Shown: positions 7,129 through 15,615 of the stretch, one piece after another | Layout of the letters: each line of letters begins with the position of its first letter | Numbering within the stretch: the first letter of the stretch is position 1 | DNA from: Methanobacterium sp. | Lineage (GTDB): Archaea > Methanobacteriota > Methanobacteria > Methanobacteriales > Methanobacteriaceae | DNA length: 16,062 bases | Reading direction: 5' to 3' | Assembly: GCA_021372715.1 (NCBI GenBank) | Contig: JAJFTX010000025.1 | Span: forward strand, 1-16,062 | Program-made: the position numbers and the translations under genes | Notes under the pieces: model-generated | The model's input: the letters and a program-made list of their open reading frames with translations, nothing else | Databases searched by the model: none | What the model was told of the DNA's origin: nothing

Positions 7129-7911
7129 ATGAACAGAATGTGGAGTCCTCTGATAAGACCTATTATTGAAAAAATCAATGCCCAGTATATAGTGGAAGTT
7201 GGTTCGGCGACAGGAGTCAATACCTGGAATATATTGGAATACTGTAGGAATCATGAAGCTCATATGACTGCTATAGATCCTTTTCCTGCTTTTGATGTAG
7301 ATAAATATAAAAAAGAATTTGGAAATAAATTCGAAATTTGCCCTAAACTAAGTTTAGATGCGCTGCCTCATTTAAAAGATTATGATGTGGTTTTATTAGA
7401 TGGTGATCATAACTGGTACACGGTATATCATGAATTAAAAGTAATTGATGAAAATTTCAAAGATAAAAAGTTTCCAGTGATATTTTTACATGATGTCGGA
7501 TGGCCTTATGCCAGAAGAGACGGATATTACAATCCAGAAAACGTACCAGAGAAATTCAGGCAACCATATGCAAAAGCAGGGATGCGTATTGGTCGGGAAA
7601 AATTAATAAACCAAAGTGGAGTTAGAGGTGGAGTAAATTCCGATCTTTACAATGCAGTTGATGAAAATACTCCTAGAAATGGCGTTCTAACTGCAGCAGA
7701 AGATTTTGTTAAAGAATCTAATTTAAATCTGAGTTTGGAAGTGGTCAATCCTAGAGCATTTCATGGATTAGGGATTTTATACCCTGAAAGTGCTGAGATG
7801 AAAAAGATAGTAAAAGATGTTATTAAAAGCACTGATCTAAGGTATTCTCTGGCTAAAATTAAAAGTAGCATTAAAATATTCTTAAAAGGTTACTATAATC
7901 CCAATAGTTAA
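7129..7911 (+). CDS. SAM-dependent methyltransferase, Methyltransf_24-like
   Basis: 260-residue class I methyltransferase. Motif I IVEVGSATG (21-29) binds the SAM methionine and ribose side, AIDPFP (48-53) carries the acidic residue at the end of strand 2, and VVLLDGDHNWYTVYHEL (87-103) is the DG-H motif typical of the Methyltransf_24 group, which often acts on sugars in surface glycan or natural-product clusters. The C-terminal half, with an aromatic/Arg-rich stretch (HDVGWPYARRDGYY) and FHGLGILYP, is not recognised more finely. A GAGGT site about 8 bases upstream fixes the start. It stands alone, with no glycosyltransferase neighbours, divergent from the MoxR unit and convergent with the cyclophilin-like gene. 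Codons look AT-richer than in cofH, so recent acquisition is possible (inference). Substrate unknown. Confidence 0.78.
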   Translation: MNRMWSPLIRPIIEKINAQYIVEVGSATGVNTWNILEYCRNHEAHMTAIDPFPAFDVDKYKKEFGNKFEICPKLSLDALPHLKDYDVVLLDGDHNWYTVYHELKVIDENFKDKKFPVIFLHDVGWPYARRDGYYNPENVPEKFRQPYAKAGMRIGREKLINQSGVRGGVNSDLYNAVDENTPRNGVLTAAEDFVKESNLNLSLEVVNPRAFHGLGILYPESAEMKKIVKDVIKSTDLRYSLAKIKSSIKIFLKGYYNPNS

Positions 7912-7960
7912 ATCTTTATTGGAATTTTAATTTTTACACCTATTTTTTTAAGTTTTAATC
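7912..7960 (+). terminator. T-tract terminator after the methyltransferase gene
   Basis: Three T tracts follow the stop codon, the longest being seven Ts at 7943-7949. This fits archaeal intrinsic termination. Confidence 0.45.
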
Positions 7961-8017
7961 ATATGATTACTAAATCAAGGTTTAAACTTGCAAAAACGAT
8001 GCAAATTGTGAAAAAAT

Positions 8018-8371
8018 TCATTCCACTGGAGTAATTATTATTTTATCCTCATTTTCTATCTTTCGAAAGAGTTCCAGATTCTCGGTGACCTTACCCATGT
8101 GATTTACTGGTGAAGCAGGTTGTGATTCTCCGTAAAATATACAGAAAGCGGCTCCTGGGGGCCAGTAAGATATGTCGCCTTTATTTGAAGTAGATGATTG
8201 ATTTTCATATTCTAACTCCAGAGGTATGATAAAATAGACCTCTTCCAGCCATAAATTTGCCTTTCCCTCTAAGGGTAATGTTTTAATAAAACGAGTGGCT
8301 GTTTCTTTATTTCTACCATCTAATTTTGCCCTGGCTTTACCTTTTCCTTCAACTTCAATTATCAATTCCAT
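8018..8371 (-). CDS. Cyclophilin-like fold protein (PF04126 / DUF369 family)
   Basis: 117-residue single-domain protein of the family whose structures show a cyclophilin-like beta barrel. The diagnostic block is GDISYWPPGAAFCIFYG (65-81) followed by ASPVNHMGKVTENLELF (86-102); the N-terminus reads as a strand-rich MELIIEVEGKGKARAKL. Peptidyl-prolyl isomerase active-site residues of true cyclophilins are not evident, so isomerase activity should not be assumed. The start at 8371 has a weak GAGAAG upstream. It is the last gene of a minus-strand run, 70 bases after deoC. Role unknown; the family is widespread in archaea and some bacteria. Confidence 0.82.
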   Translation of the reverse strand: MELIIEVEGKGKARAKLDGRNKETATRFIKTLPLEGKANLWLEEVYFIIPLELEYENQSSTSNKGDISYWPPGAAFCIFYGESQPASPVNHMGKVTENLELFRKIENEDKIIITPVE

Positions 8372-8441
8372 GATAATCTTCTCTTGTTTTTATACCATGA
8401 TATATTCATAACCTTGCATCTCAATAATTGAAAATTTGGAT

Positions 8442-9107
8442 TTATTTTTTCAGTTCTTCCATTATTTGAACACCGGTAGATGTACCTATCCTGTTTGCTC
8501 CAGCATCTATCATTTTCCATACTGTTTTTAGATCTCTTATACCTCCTGAAGCTTTTACTCCCATTTCAGGACCTACCGTATTTCTTAGAAGCATTACATC
8601 CGGGACTGTAGCTCCAGATAGCCCGCCAAAACCAGTGGAAGTCTTAACAAAATTAGCACCAGCGTCTTTTGCTAATAAACATGCTTTTACCTTTTCTTTG
8701 GAAGTTAAAAGTGCTGTTTCCAGTATTGTTTTAACAATTTTATCACCGGCAGCCTGCACAACCCCCATAATATCATTCTTTACCACTTCATACCTTCCAG
8801 ATTTCAGGTAGCCTACATTTATCACCATATCAATCTCCGAAGCCCCATGAGAAACTGCTTCCTCGGTTTCAAAAGCCTTAGTTTTTGGAGTTTGAACACC
8901 TAAAGGAAACCCTATTACCACACAAATTTCGATTTTACTATCTTTTAATAAGTCTCTGGCCAGTTGAACATTGCTGGGTGTAACACAAACACTCTTAAAA
9001 TTGTATTCTTTCGCCTCATTACACAGTATCCGGATATCATCGTCAGTAGCATCTCCCCGGACATTGGTGTGATCTATCATCTGGGCCAGTTTATCTGTTT
9101 TCATCAT
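8442..9107 (-). CDS. deoC: Deoxyribose-phosphate aldolase
   Basis: Class I aldolase that splits 2-deoxy-D-ribose 5-phosphate into glyceraldehyde 3-phosphate and acetaldehyde in deoxynucleoside catabolism. All catalytic landmarks are present: the Schiff-base lysine K155 in VKTSTGF, the relay residues D93 (EIDMVINVG) and K185 (VKASGGI), plus IDHT at 11-14 and VIGFPLG at 64-70 near the substrate pocket. The 221-residue length is that of the short archaeal/Bacillus-type DeoC. Two adjacent ATGs (9107 and 9104) follow AGGGGGA; the first has the better spacing. It begins 34 bases after elp3 ends and is probably co-transcribed with it. Confidence 0.96.
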   Translation of the reverse strand: MMKTDKLAQMIDHTNVRGDATDDDIRILCNEAKEYNFKSVCVTPSNVQLARDLLKDSKIEICVVIGFPLGVQTPKTKAFETEEAVSHGASEIDMVINVGYLKSGRYEVVKNDIMGVVQAAGDKIVKTILETALLTSKEKVKACLLAKDAGANFVKTSTGFGGLSGATVPDVMLLRNTVGPEMGVKASGGIRDLKTVWKMIDAGANRIGTSTGVQIMEELKK

Positions 9108-9141
9108 CTTTTTTCCCCCTTGATATTATATTACAAAATAT

Positions 9142-10812
9142 TTAATTTCTGAGTAATTTAGCCATATATGGTCCTTCTTTTCTGTATCCAAATTTACTGT
9201 AATAACTTCGCGCTCCTATTCCGCTGTTTACGAGTAATTTGTTTTTATCATAGTACTCTGAGGCGATTTTTTCAGCTTCACCTAACAAACCTTCCCCGTA
9301 ACCCTGATGCTGCCATAGATCATCTTTTCTATCGCCTAACTGGACCATGGATCCATAAACGTGCAATTCTCTTATAAGGGCTGTTTTATTATCAATTTCT
9401 CTGCGATGTGCTTTATCAGATGGGATTCTTAATCTGCAAAATCCGATTAAAATATTAGATGCCACATCTTCATAAGAGATAAATATTTCCCTACCTTCAG
9501 CTGCCTGGTATTCCTCTTTTAAAAGTTTAATTTTATATATATCCGGCTTATAACCCAATGAGGCCCTGTGACCAACTTCACGACATCTTATACATTTACA
9601 ATTAACACCCTGATTCTCCAGTGTCTGATACACTAGTTCTCCCAGATTAGATTTTTTTACCCCGGCTTCTATGAGGGGTGAGGGGATGTCTCGCTGAATA
9701 CGCATGGTTCTAACCCATTTCGGAAGGAATTTTTTTATCTCCACAATTAAATTAACAGCTTCTTCCGTTGTATATGGTAAATATTCTCCTTTTTTCCATA
9801 ATTGATGTAGTTTTGATCCTTTTGTAACTAAACAGGGATATATTTTAAGCATGTCTGGTTTAAACCTTTCATCAGTGAATATTCTTCTGAATATTCTTAG
9901 ATCTCTCTTTTGATCAGCGAATAATCCTGGCATTAGATGCATAGCAATTTTAATACCAGAATCCCGTAGTATTTGGGCAGATTGCACCACATCCTCCACT
10001 CGATGACCCCGGCTAATACGGTGATAGATGAAATTATATATGGTCTGAACTCCCAGTTCAACCCGGGTAACTCCCATTTGAAGCATACGATCAACATCCT
10101 CCCCTTTACAATAATCAGGACGGGTTTCAAAGGTCATTCCCACACATCTAACCTGGGATTTCTCATTTATTCTTTGAATATCTTCCAGATAAGCAAATTC
10201 ATGAGGTATTTCCCGGTAATCAATAGGTTCAACAAACTTTTCAGTGGAACCCGGTACGGTTTTATCGTTATTTCTTTTATGATCAGTATTTTTTATCCTG
10301 AAATCGTTCATAGCCTGAATACATTTGCTTACAAACCATTCTTGATAGCATAGATATGATGATGGAAATGTACCTCCCATTATAATGAGTTCAACCTTAT
10401 CTACAGGGTGACCAATACTCTGTAATTGTTCCAAACGATTGTATACTTGTAAATATGGGTGAAAATTATATCTTCTAGCGCGTAGAGCTGCAGGTTCTTC
10501 TCCAGTGTAACTGGGAGGTGCTTTCTCACTTTCCGGGCAGTATAAACACCGGCCATGGGGGCATTGGTGTGGTTTGCACATAACTGCTACTATTGCCACT
10601 CCCGAGAGTGTACGGGTGGGTTTCTTTTTTATTATGGGAGCTATCTTAATTCTTTCTTGAGGAGTTGCATTCTGCAGTATCTCAGAATTACTGATGAACT
10701 GAGGGAAATTGTATTCACGGCAAGCCCTGTGCTTGACTTTTTCCAAGTCTTTGCTGTTTTTTACCCGTCCGCTAATTATTTCCCCTATTATAAATCTGTA
10801 AGCCTCTTGCAT
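9142..10812 (-). CDS. elp3: tRNA uridine(34) modification enzyme Elp3 (radical SAM + GNAT)
   Basis: Single-subunit archaeal Elongator catalytic protein that makes the 5-carboxymethyl-type modification on wobble uridine of tRNA, using a radical SAM centre and acetyl-CoA. The cluster cysteines C79, C89 and C92 give the Elp3 CX9CX2C motif ([14 protein letters not shown]). Around 102-150 are [19 protein letters not shown] and [13 protein letters not shown], hallmarks of the family. A second cysteine-rich patch near 400 ([11 protein letters not shown]) is the Elp3 zinc-binding segment. The GNAT domain closes the protein with acetyl-CoA loop [10 protein letters not shown] (501-510) and YYSKFGY (537-543). 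The 556-residue length is normal. ATG at 10812 has GGAG about 10 bases upstream. No Elp1/2/4-6 are expected in archaea. Confidence 0.96.
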   Translation of the reverse strand: MQEAYRFIIGEIISGRVKNSKDLEKVKHRACREYNFPQFISNSEILQNATPQERIKIAPIIKKKPTRTLSGVAIVAVMCKPHQCPHGRCLYCPESEKAPPSYTGEEPAALRARRYNFHPYLQVYNRLEQLQSIGHPVDKVELIIMGGTFPSSYLCYQEWFVSKCIQAMNDFRIKNTDHKRNNDKTVPGSTEKFVEPIDYREIPHEFAYLEDIQRINEKSQVRCVGMTFETRPDYCKGEDVDRMLQMGVTRVELGVQTIYNFIYHRISRGHRVEDVVQSAQILRDSGIKIAMHLMPGLFADQKRDLRIFRRIFTDERFKPDMLKIYPCLVTKGSKLHQLWKKGEYLPYTTEEAVNLIVEIKKFLPKWVRTMRIQRDIPSPLIEAGVKKSNLGELVYQTLENQGVNCKCIRCREVGHRASLGYKPDIYKIKLLKEEYQAAEGREIFISYEDVASNILIGFCRLRIPSDKAHRREIDNKTALIRELHVYGSMVQLGDRKDDLWQHQGYGEGLLGEAEKIASEYYDKNKLLVNSGIGARSYYSKFGYRKEGPYMAKLLRN

Positions 10813-10903
10813 CGCTTATTTGCTCCATTTTAGAATTTTAATACAAAAAATATTCAAATAAATATTGGTTTAATATATTATATAATTTAAATTTTAACTT
10901 ATT

Positions 10904-11959
10904 TTAGCCTATAATGCTTCTCCTTATTTCCAATGCCTTCATTATATCTGTCTTTGATATTATTCCCACCAGTTTATCTTTCTCCATCACAGGGAAACGA
11001 CCTACATTTTTTATGTTCAACTTCTCCAAGATGCTGGTGACTTCTTCTTCTGGATGGGTAACCACCACATCTCTGGTCATGAATTGTTCCACGGGTGAGT
11101 TCATCTTATCTGATGGTATACTGGATAAATCATGGAAAGTAACGATTCCCAGAAGATTATCCTCTTTATAAACCGGGTATCCCATATGCTTATATTTAAA
11201 CATGATTTTAACTACTTCATCTACGGAATCTGTGGGGAGCACCGTTTTTACTTCACTTGTCATGATATCCTTTACTTTAACCCCTTCTAAAAGTTTAGAT
11301 ATCAATACTGTTCTGGATTCCTGATCAGCACCCATATACACGAATATGGCTATGAGTATGAGGAATGGATTAAAAAATATGCCTACTACAGCCATTATTA
11401 TGGCTAATTGTTTTCCTATGGATGCTGCAAGCTCTGTTGCCTTTATGAAATTCATTCTTTCAGCTAGATATGATCTTAATATTCTTCCACCGTCCATGGG
11501 GAATGCAGGTAGCAAATTGAATGCTCCCAGAAGAAGGTTCAACAATATGAAGTTGTATAATAAAAAATTTAAACTGGGAGATAATGAACTGATAAAAAAC
11601 ATATAGAATGGATATAGAATGGCCGCTATTACCAAGTTTGTCAGTGGTCCGGCTAGGGCTATTCTTAATTCTTGATGCGGTTCCTGCGGCAATTCTTTCA
11701 TGGCAGATATTCCGCCTATGGGGAGTAAAATAATTCTTTCAATTTCAATACCGTATCTCTGAGCCACATAAGAATGAGTTAATTCATGCAATACCACCGC
11801 AACGAAAAGGAGAGTTATAAGAACAGCTACTATTATATCCACACCAGGTATTAAATTTAATAAAGCGACCAAGTATATGATCAGAATTAGTAACAGGAAT
11901 GAGAAGTGTAATTCTACAGGTATGCCGAATACACTGAAGATTTTTAAAGAATATTTCAT
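10904..11959 (-). CDS. Site-2 protease family (M50) membrane metalloprotease with two CBS domains
   Basis: Intramembrane zinc metalloprotease. Transmembrane segments are visible at about 18-36, 42-60, 100-122, 132-150 and 183-208. The zinc ligands are H58 and H62 of HELTH (HExxH) and D156 in NLLPAFPMDGG (148-158). Two cytoplasmic CBS modules follow (about 228-280 and 290-345), with HMGYPVY and NVGRFPV strands, which in this family bind adenosyl nucleotides and gate the protease. Length of 351 is normal for the archaeal S2P-CBS type, as in the structurally studied methanogen homologue. No Shine-Dalgarno site is clear before the ATG at 11959. It is first in the minus-strand run with elp3 (91-base gap), and divergent from the PRC-barrel gene. 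Substrate unknown. Confidence 0.93.
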   Translation of the reverse strand: MKYSLKIFSVFGIPVELHFSFLLLILIIYLVALLNLIPGVDIIVAVLITLLFVAVVLHELTHSYVAQRYGIEIERIILLPIGGISAMKELPQEPHQELRIALAGPLTNLVIAAILYPFYMFFISSLSPSLNFLLYNFILLNLLLGAFNLLPAFPMDGGRILRSYLAERMNFIKATELAASIGKQLAIIMAVVGIFFNPFLILIAIFVYMGADQESRTVLISKLLEGVKVKDIMTSEVKTVLPTDSVDEVVKIMFKYKHMGYPVYKEDNLLGIVTFHDLSSIPSDKMNSPVEQFMTRDVVVTHPEEEVTSILEKLNIKNVGRFPVMEKDKLVGIISKTDIMKALEIRRSIIG

Positions 11960-12082
11960 AGTTATAAATATAGTTTATACATCCTAATAATTTTTTATAT
12001 TAATTTTTATCTAGTTATGGTTGAATAGATGTGATTTAATCCATTTTATTTAATAGAATATCATTTTGAGTTACTAAAAAAA

Positions 12083-12091
12083 ATTATATAA
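12083..12091 (+). promoter_or_regulatory. Probable TATA box of the PRC-barrel gene
   Basis: ATTATATAA preceded by a run of A is centred about 37 bases before the ATG at 12124. Initiation would fall near 12113, leaving a very short leader that starts close to the AGGTGA ribosome site (12113-12118). Confidence 0.5.
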
Positions 12092-12123
12092 CTTCAAAAA
12101 CATACTAATTAAAGGTGAAAACT

Positions 12124-12396
12124 ATGAAGGTAACCGATTTTTTAGGGACAAGAGTTGTTGATAAAAAAGCCATGGAAATTGGTAAAGTATCAGAGATTAT
12201 TATAGAACCTACGGAAGCTAAAATTACCGGAATCCAAATATCTACTGGTGAATTTGGTCTTAGAAGAACTGATTTATTTATTACACCATCCGAGATAGAA
12301 GAAGTTGGAGATTATATCCTGTTAAATGTGGAAAAAGCCCAGATTAAAGACGTTGAATCTGAAGAAAAAGAGGAAAAAACCACCTTAAAATTATGA
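12124..12396 (+). CDS. PRC-barrel domain protein
   Basis: 90-residue protein made of one PRC-barrel: VTDFLGTRVVDKKAMEIGKVSEIIIEP opens the barrel, followed by ITGIQISTGEFGLRRTDLFITPSEIEEVGDYILL, then a charged Glu/Lys tail. PRC-barrels are small beta-barrel domains found in photosynthetic reaction-centre H subunits and in RimM; stand-alone archaeal versions have no assigned function, though some have been linked to cell division in haloarchaea. The frame could start at a GTG at 12115, but that codon lies inside the AGGTGA ribosome site, so the ATG at 12124 is chosen. Followed after 49 bases by the DUF2098 gene on the same strand, probably one transcript. Confidence 0.9.
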   Translation: MKVTDFLGTRVVDKKAMEIGKVSEIIIEPTEAKITGIQISTGEFGLRRTDLFITPSEIEEVGDYILLNVEKAQIKDVESEEKEEKTTLKL

Positions 12397-12445
12397 TTGA
12401 ATATTAAGAATTAATCCTAAATTTTATTGATAAAGGGGGATTCAA

Positions 12446-12766
12446 ATGGAAGTTGCAGATGCCCATGGTAAGAATATATTAAAAGGTTCTAATGTGAGAT
12501 ACACAGGTACAGGAAGTGCTGGGGAAGTTTTAGATATTAAAGAAGACTCAGAAGGAACCTGGGCAAAAATGGACACCACTAATCTCTGGTATAGAAGTCA
12601 GTTTCTGGAATTAATCGATCAGCGTGAATACCTTAGAATAAAACGTAAACAAAAACAACTGAAAGAGTTAAAAGAGAAAGAAGAAAAAATCGAAAAGGCT
12701 GTTAAACTTAAAAAGAAACTGGAAGACGTTGATATGAGTTCAGAACTCTGCGATGGTGGAGGATAA
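12446..12766 (+). CDS. DUF2098 family protein
   Basis: 106-residue protein of a family restricted, as far as I recall, to methanogens. The N-terminal half (about 1-57) is a small beta-rich, SH3/KOW-like module with VRYTGTGSAGEVLDIKED and TTNLWYRSQFLELID; the rest (58-97) is a highly charged single helix, likely coiled coil (KQLKELKEKEEKIEKAVKL), ending in a short Gly tail. The ATG follows AAAGGGGGA at good spacing. No enzyme motif is seen. The pairing with the PRC-barrel gene suggests two small barrel proteins of one process, unidentified. Confidence 0.85.
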   Translation: MEVADAHGKNILKGSNVRYTGTGSAGEVLDIKEDSEGTWAKMDTTNLWYRSQFLELIDQREYLRIKRKQKQLKELKEKEEKIEKAVKLKKKLEDVDMSSELCDGGG

Positions 12767-12771
12767 CCACC

Positions 12772-12824
12772 TTTTTTTATTAATTTTTTTAATATATATT
12801 AAACACTTACACCGGCCTTTTTTT
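12772..12824 (+). terminator. Triple T-tract terminator after the DUF2098 gene
   Basis: Three seven-T tracts (12772-12778, 12784-12790 and 12818-12824) follow the stop codon, the last directly after the GC-rich ACCGGCC. This is a strong archaeal termination region. Confidence 0.6.
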
Positions 12825-12907
12825 ATTTAGAATCCATTAATTGAATTAAAAAAAATATTTATTGAAATTTTAGATTTTTCATTAAATAATGTTTTAAAGC
12901 CTTAAAA

Positions 12908-13550
12908 ATGCCCTCAGACCACATAATAGGATTAGGATTTCCAATTGCCGAATTATCCACATATGAATTCGTCTGGAAATTCATCAAATCTTTACCCCTA
13001 TCTGAAGGTACAGAGATCTTTATGGTTGATACTCTTGCCGGATTTTCAGGAGGTATAGTGGGCCCGGTAAGAGATTGTTAAAAAGAAGGGATATAAACCC
13101 ATTGGAGCATGTGAAATAATTATGCCCCCTAATATTTTCTATATTCAAGATGAAGAAACATGTAAATTAAAAGTAGCTAAAGGGCTGCAGAAAGCCGAAA
13201 AATATGCCCAAACTCTAATAGTAGGAACCAGTAAATGGGGAAGGGTACCTATCCTCTCCGAGGCATTATATTATACTTCATTGATAGGATTAAAAATGAC
13301 AGAAACTAATCTAAATCAGAAACTATTGAATCTGAATCCAGATCCCAAAAAATGCAGTAGATGTAAGATATGCTATCGACTTTGCCCTGTGGATAATATT
13401 AAGATGGAAGAAGATGAATTTCCCAATCATCAGCTGAATTGCGTATACTGCCTGCGATGTGTTTCTTTTTGTCCGAATAAAGCTATTTCTTGTCCCATGA
13501 ATTACAAAGGAAAGACTTATCATGCAGTTAAGGCCAAAGAACTTTTATAA
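12908..13550 (+). pseudogene. Broken EFR1-type flavodoxin-ferredoxin gene (5' truncated, frameshifted)
   Basis: Remnant of an EFR1-family protein, which joins an FMN-binding flavodoxin half to a 2x[4Fe-4S] ferredoxin half. The first piece reads [21 protein letters not shown] and [19 protein letters not shown], the middle of the flavodoxin domain, then stops at TAA 13079-13081. Moving one base forward after the aspartate codon (13073-13075) restores [24 protein letters not shown] and continues open to 13550. The C-terminal part has two intact cluster motifs, CSRCKICYRLCP and CVYCLRCVSFCP. The N-terminal flavin phosphate loop (SGTGNT-like) is absent, and an in-frame stop at 12887 plus only 141 bases to the previous gene leave no room for it. 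Alternatively the ORF 13122-13550 (142 aa, ATG in the middle of the old domain, no ribosome site) might still be translated as a small ferredoxin. Confidence 0.75.
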
Positions 13551-13554
13551 TACT

Positions 13555-13562
13555 TTTATACT
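13555..13562 (+). promoter_or_regulatory. Possible TATA box of the HEAT-like gene
   Basis: TTTATACT lies about 42 bases before the ATG at 13601, so transcription could start near 13585 independently of the broken gene upstream. Weak evidence, composition and spacing only. Confidence 0.35.
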
Positions 13563-13600
13563 AGGTAAACGTAAATAATTAATATTCAAAGTGATATAGC

Positions 13601-14215
13601 ATGTCCAATTATAAATTAGAAGATAAAATGGTGGATATTAACAAATTATCTCAAGATGCACTCTCTGATAAAAGATTATTTAAAGAATTACTTTTAGGAG
13701 TCAAATCCAAGGATAACACTATCAGATCCAACAGCTTTAGAACCCTTCAGCTAATTAGTGAGGAAAAACCAGAATTTTTATACTCCCATTGGGATTATTT
13801 TTATGAAATGCTGGAAAGCAGCAACAATTACCATAAATATATTGCAATTTATATCCTGGCCAACCTTACTCAGGTTGATGAAGAAAATAAATTCAATGAT
13901 ATATTTGATGAATACTTTGCTATATTTGGCGGAGAAAAAGTGATGAACGCATCTCATGTGGCAGCTAATTCACCAACCATCTATAAAACTAAACCAGAAC
14001 TACAATCAAAAATAATTAAAATTCTCCTGAACACTGATACCATACATCAGGGCAAACAGAAGGAACTGGTAAAAGCATATGTCATTGAAGCCCTCCGAAA
14101 AATCTATCCAGAATCCCCTGATAAAGATAAGATCACTGAGTTTGTCAAAGAACAACTCAACAGTTCCAGCCCCAAGACTAGGGACATGGCTTCCTGTTTT
14201 CTGGATAGATGTTAA
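13601..14215 (+). CDS. HEAT-repeat-like alpha-helical protein
   Basis: 204 residues, apparently all helical. Units such as [55 protein letters not shown] and the C-terminal [20 protein letters not shown] have the two-helix spacing and the conserved turn of HEAT/ARM repeats (about four to five units). Such scaffolds bind other proteins; no enzymatic motif, signal peptide or membrane segment is present. Similar proteins occur in Methanobacterium genomes, but the role is unknown to me. The ATG at 13601 has only GTGAT upstream; a second in-frame ATG at 13628 is possible. Isolated on the plus strand between a pseudogene and a small unknown gene. Confidence 0.72.
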   Translation: MSNYKLEDKMVDINKLSQDALSDKRLFKELLLGVKSKDNTIRSNSFRTLQLISEEKPEFLYSHWDYFYEMLESSNNYHKYIAIYILANLTQVDEENKFNDIFDEYFAIFGGEKVMNASHVAANSPTIYKTKPELQSKIIKILLNTDTIHQGKQKELVKAYVIEALRKIYPESPDKDKITEFVKEQLNSSSPKTRDMASCFLDRC

Positions 14216-14223
14216 AATAAAAG

Positions 14224-14231
14224 TATATATA
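14224..14231 (+). promoter_or_regulatory. Probable TATA box of the small basic gene
   Basis: A perfect TATATATA lies about 36 bases before the ATG at 14264, giving a predicted short leader of about ten bases. It supports the view that the downstream small ORF is a real gene. Confidence 0.45.
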
Positions 14232-14263
14232 CCTCTAACTTTCATAATAGTTACATTGATATC

Positions 14264-14587
14264 ATGAAGAAGACCGAATCAATGTATCCAGTTCCAGAAA
14301 TAAAAAATAACTTTAAAACTTGGGTAAACATAATCCGATCTAACTCAATTGCAAAAACAGAAGAAGCCATCCCATCATTAAAAAAATCATTATACATTCG
14401 TAGATCAACCAAAAATTTACAGAACAGCCCTAATAAATGGAAAAGTATTCAATTAAATGCTAGAGATAAATATTTGAAGAAGATCAAACTAATGGAAGAG
14501 ATAAGAGAAAGAAAAATCCAAAACAAAACAGAAAACTTTATTTACACTCCACGCTATGCTTATCCCAAAGTTTCAGCAAGTAAATGA
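14264..14587 (+). CDS. Small basic hypothetical protein (107 aa)
   Basis: I do not recognise this family. The protein is strongly basic and Asn/Ser/Lys rich, with no cysteine, one central basic stretch (SLKKSLYIRRSTKN, about 43-56), a helical charged segment (RDKYLKKIKLMEEIRERKIQNK) and a C-terminus rich in Tyr and Pro (FIYTPRYAYPK). The charge suggests binding to nucleic acid or an acidic partner (inference). A TATA box about 36 bases upstream and a T-rich region after the stop support expression, but no good Shine-Dalgarno site precedes the ATG. No tandem homologue or mobile element is near. Confidence 0.5.
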   Translation: MKKTESMYPVPEIKNNFKTWVNIIRSNSIAKTEEAIPSLKKSLYIRRSTKNLQNSPNKWKSIQLNARDKYLKKIKLMEEIRERKIQNKTENFIYTPRYAYPKVSASK

Positions 14588-14640
14588 ATGCAATTTCCCT
14601 TATTCTTTAGACTATTTTCTCTTTAATTTCTGAATCAAAA
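14588..14640 (+). terminator. T-rich region after the small basic gene
   Basis: Several T/C-rich tracts (TTTCCCTTATTCTTT, TTTTCTCTTTAATTT) follow the stop codon, between convergent genes. Likely termination region for the plus-strand transcript. Confidence 0.35.
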
Positions 14641-14648
14641 TCTAAAAT

Positions 14649-15017
14649 TTAAATGGGAGTTGAAGGTGTTATCTGCCATAAAAGCAACTTCCAATCATCA
14701 TCTACTTTTTTATATATAGCAGAAACATTGAAATAACCTGTTAATTCTTCTTTAAGTATTAATTTTTCATAACATTGATAGATTAGTATTGCTGTATCTT
14801 CTCCAGATGTAACCAGTCGAAAATTAGACATGTCAAATTCTAAAAGTTCCAATTGGTAAAATATGTTTTTTATAATAAAATCCTTATCTAAACAACCAAA
14901 AATGTTTATTTCATGAAAATCATCTGCTAAGAGATTTAAAAATGATTCTACATCTTTATTAATCCATGCGTCTTTCCTTAACTCTTCTTTTTTTATCAAA
15001 ATATTTTTAAGACTCAT
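14649..15017 (-). CDS. NTF2-like / SnoaL-DUF4440-type protein
   Basis: 122-residue single-domain protein with the pattern of the NTF2-like cone fold: an N-terminal helix (ILIKKEELRKDAWINKDVESFLNLL), the turn LADDFHEINIFG, a middle helix, then strands FRLVTSGEDTAILIYQCYEK, LTGYFNVSAIYKKVDDDWKLLLWQITP. The W-K-L-L-x-W-Q-x-T-P ending is common in the DUF4440/SnoaL-like group. These proteins bind small ligands or act as simple isomerases or cyclases, but catalytic residues are not conserved enough to assign a reaction. GGGG about 10 bases before the ATG at 15017. Last in a minus-strand run after the UPF0305 gene (28-base gap). Confidence 0.75.
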   Translation of the reverse strand: MSLKNILIKKEELRKDAWINKDVESFLNLLADDFHEINIFGCLDKDFIIKNIFYQLELLEFDMSNFRLVTSGEDTAILIYQCYEKLILKEELTGYFNVSAIYKKVDDDWKLLLWQITPSTPI

Positions 15018-15045
15018 AAATATTTTTACCCCATATTTTCATTAA

Positions 15046-15591
15046 TTATTTTACACTTTCATCCTGTATAGATACACAGAAGCGACACAGGGCACTGGGA
15101 TTGTTCATCTGCTTCTCTTTAACCGGACATAAGTAACATCCATTCACTAGTCTTAACTCGAAACCACCGGGAAATTTAGTACCCACTGGATGGATGGATT
15201 CTTCTAGGATAAAAGTGGTATATAAAGCTACTATTCGGGCTATTTTTAGAAAACAAAGTTCACCCCCACTTTTAGCTTCTTTTCTCTGTTTTTTTAAGAC
15301 TTTTAAAAACTCTTTAAGCTTAAATACATCCACATGTCCTTCATATTTATTTTTATCATCCTTTATATCTTTTATTCTGGTGAAAAATGCTTTTGAAAAT
15401 CTTTTTATATAATCCTCACGGTATGGTGATGGCATAAACCGGGCATCTTCCCTTAAATATGCTGTGGCCTTAATTATTTTCTGTATATCTATACTAGATG
15501 CCTCTATTTTTAAAATAGACAATAAATCATCCTTACTTAACCTGTTTATATCATTAAGTTTCGCAAGCTCCTGGAATTCATTTATTGTCAT
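15046..15591 (-). CDS. UPF0305 / DUF2115 family protein
   Basis: 181-residue protein of a family found in methanogens, function unknown. The C-terminal signature is intact: EESIHPVGTKFPGGFELRL (131-149), then four cysteines C152, C155, C169 and C172 (CYLC ... CRFC), which look like a zinc- or iron-sulfur-binding knuckle pair. The N-terminal two-thirds is helical and charged. GGGGT lies upstream of the ATG at 15591. It starts 24 bases after the helicase gene ends and both are read together, so a link to DNA repair is worth considering, but this is inferred from position only. Confidence 0.88.
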   Translation of the reverse strand: MTINEFQELAKLNDINRLSKDDLLSILKIEASSIDIQKIIKATAYLREDARFMPSPYREDYIKRFSKAFFTRIKDIKDDKNKYEGHVDVFKLKEFLKVLKKQRKEAKSGGELCFLKIARIVALYTTFILEESIHPVGTKFPGGFELRLVNGCYLCPVKEKQMNNPSALCRFCVSIQDESVK

Positions 15592-15615
15592 TAAACTACC
15601 CCAATATAATTATTC

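Noticed and set aside
9973..10353. 126-residue plus-strand ORF opposite elp3
   Set aside because: It lies wholly within the antisense of a well-conserved gene, has no recognisable domain and no ribosome site; treated as a shadow frame.
14006..14245. Minus-strand ORF opposite the HEAT-like gene, and the 14079-14267 plus-strand frame
   Set aside because: Both overlap the HEAT-like gene, whose composition and repeat pattern are clearly coding; neither has a domain or start signal.
14264..14587. Toxin-antitoxin partner for the small basic protein
   Set aside because: No overlapping or adjacent small partner gene on the same strand and no toxin fold recognised.
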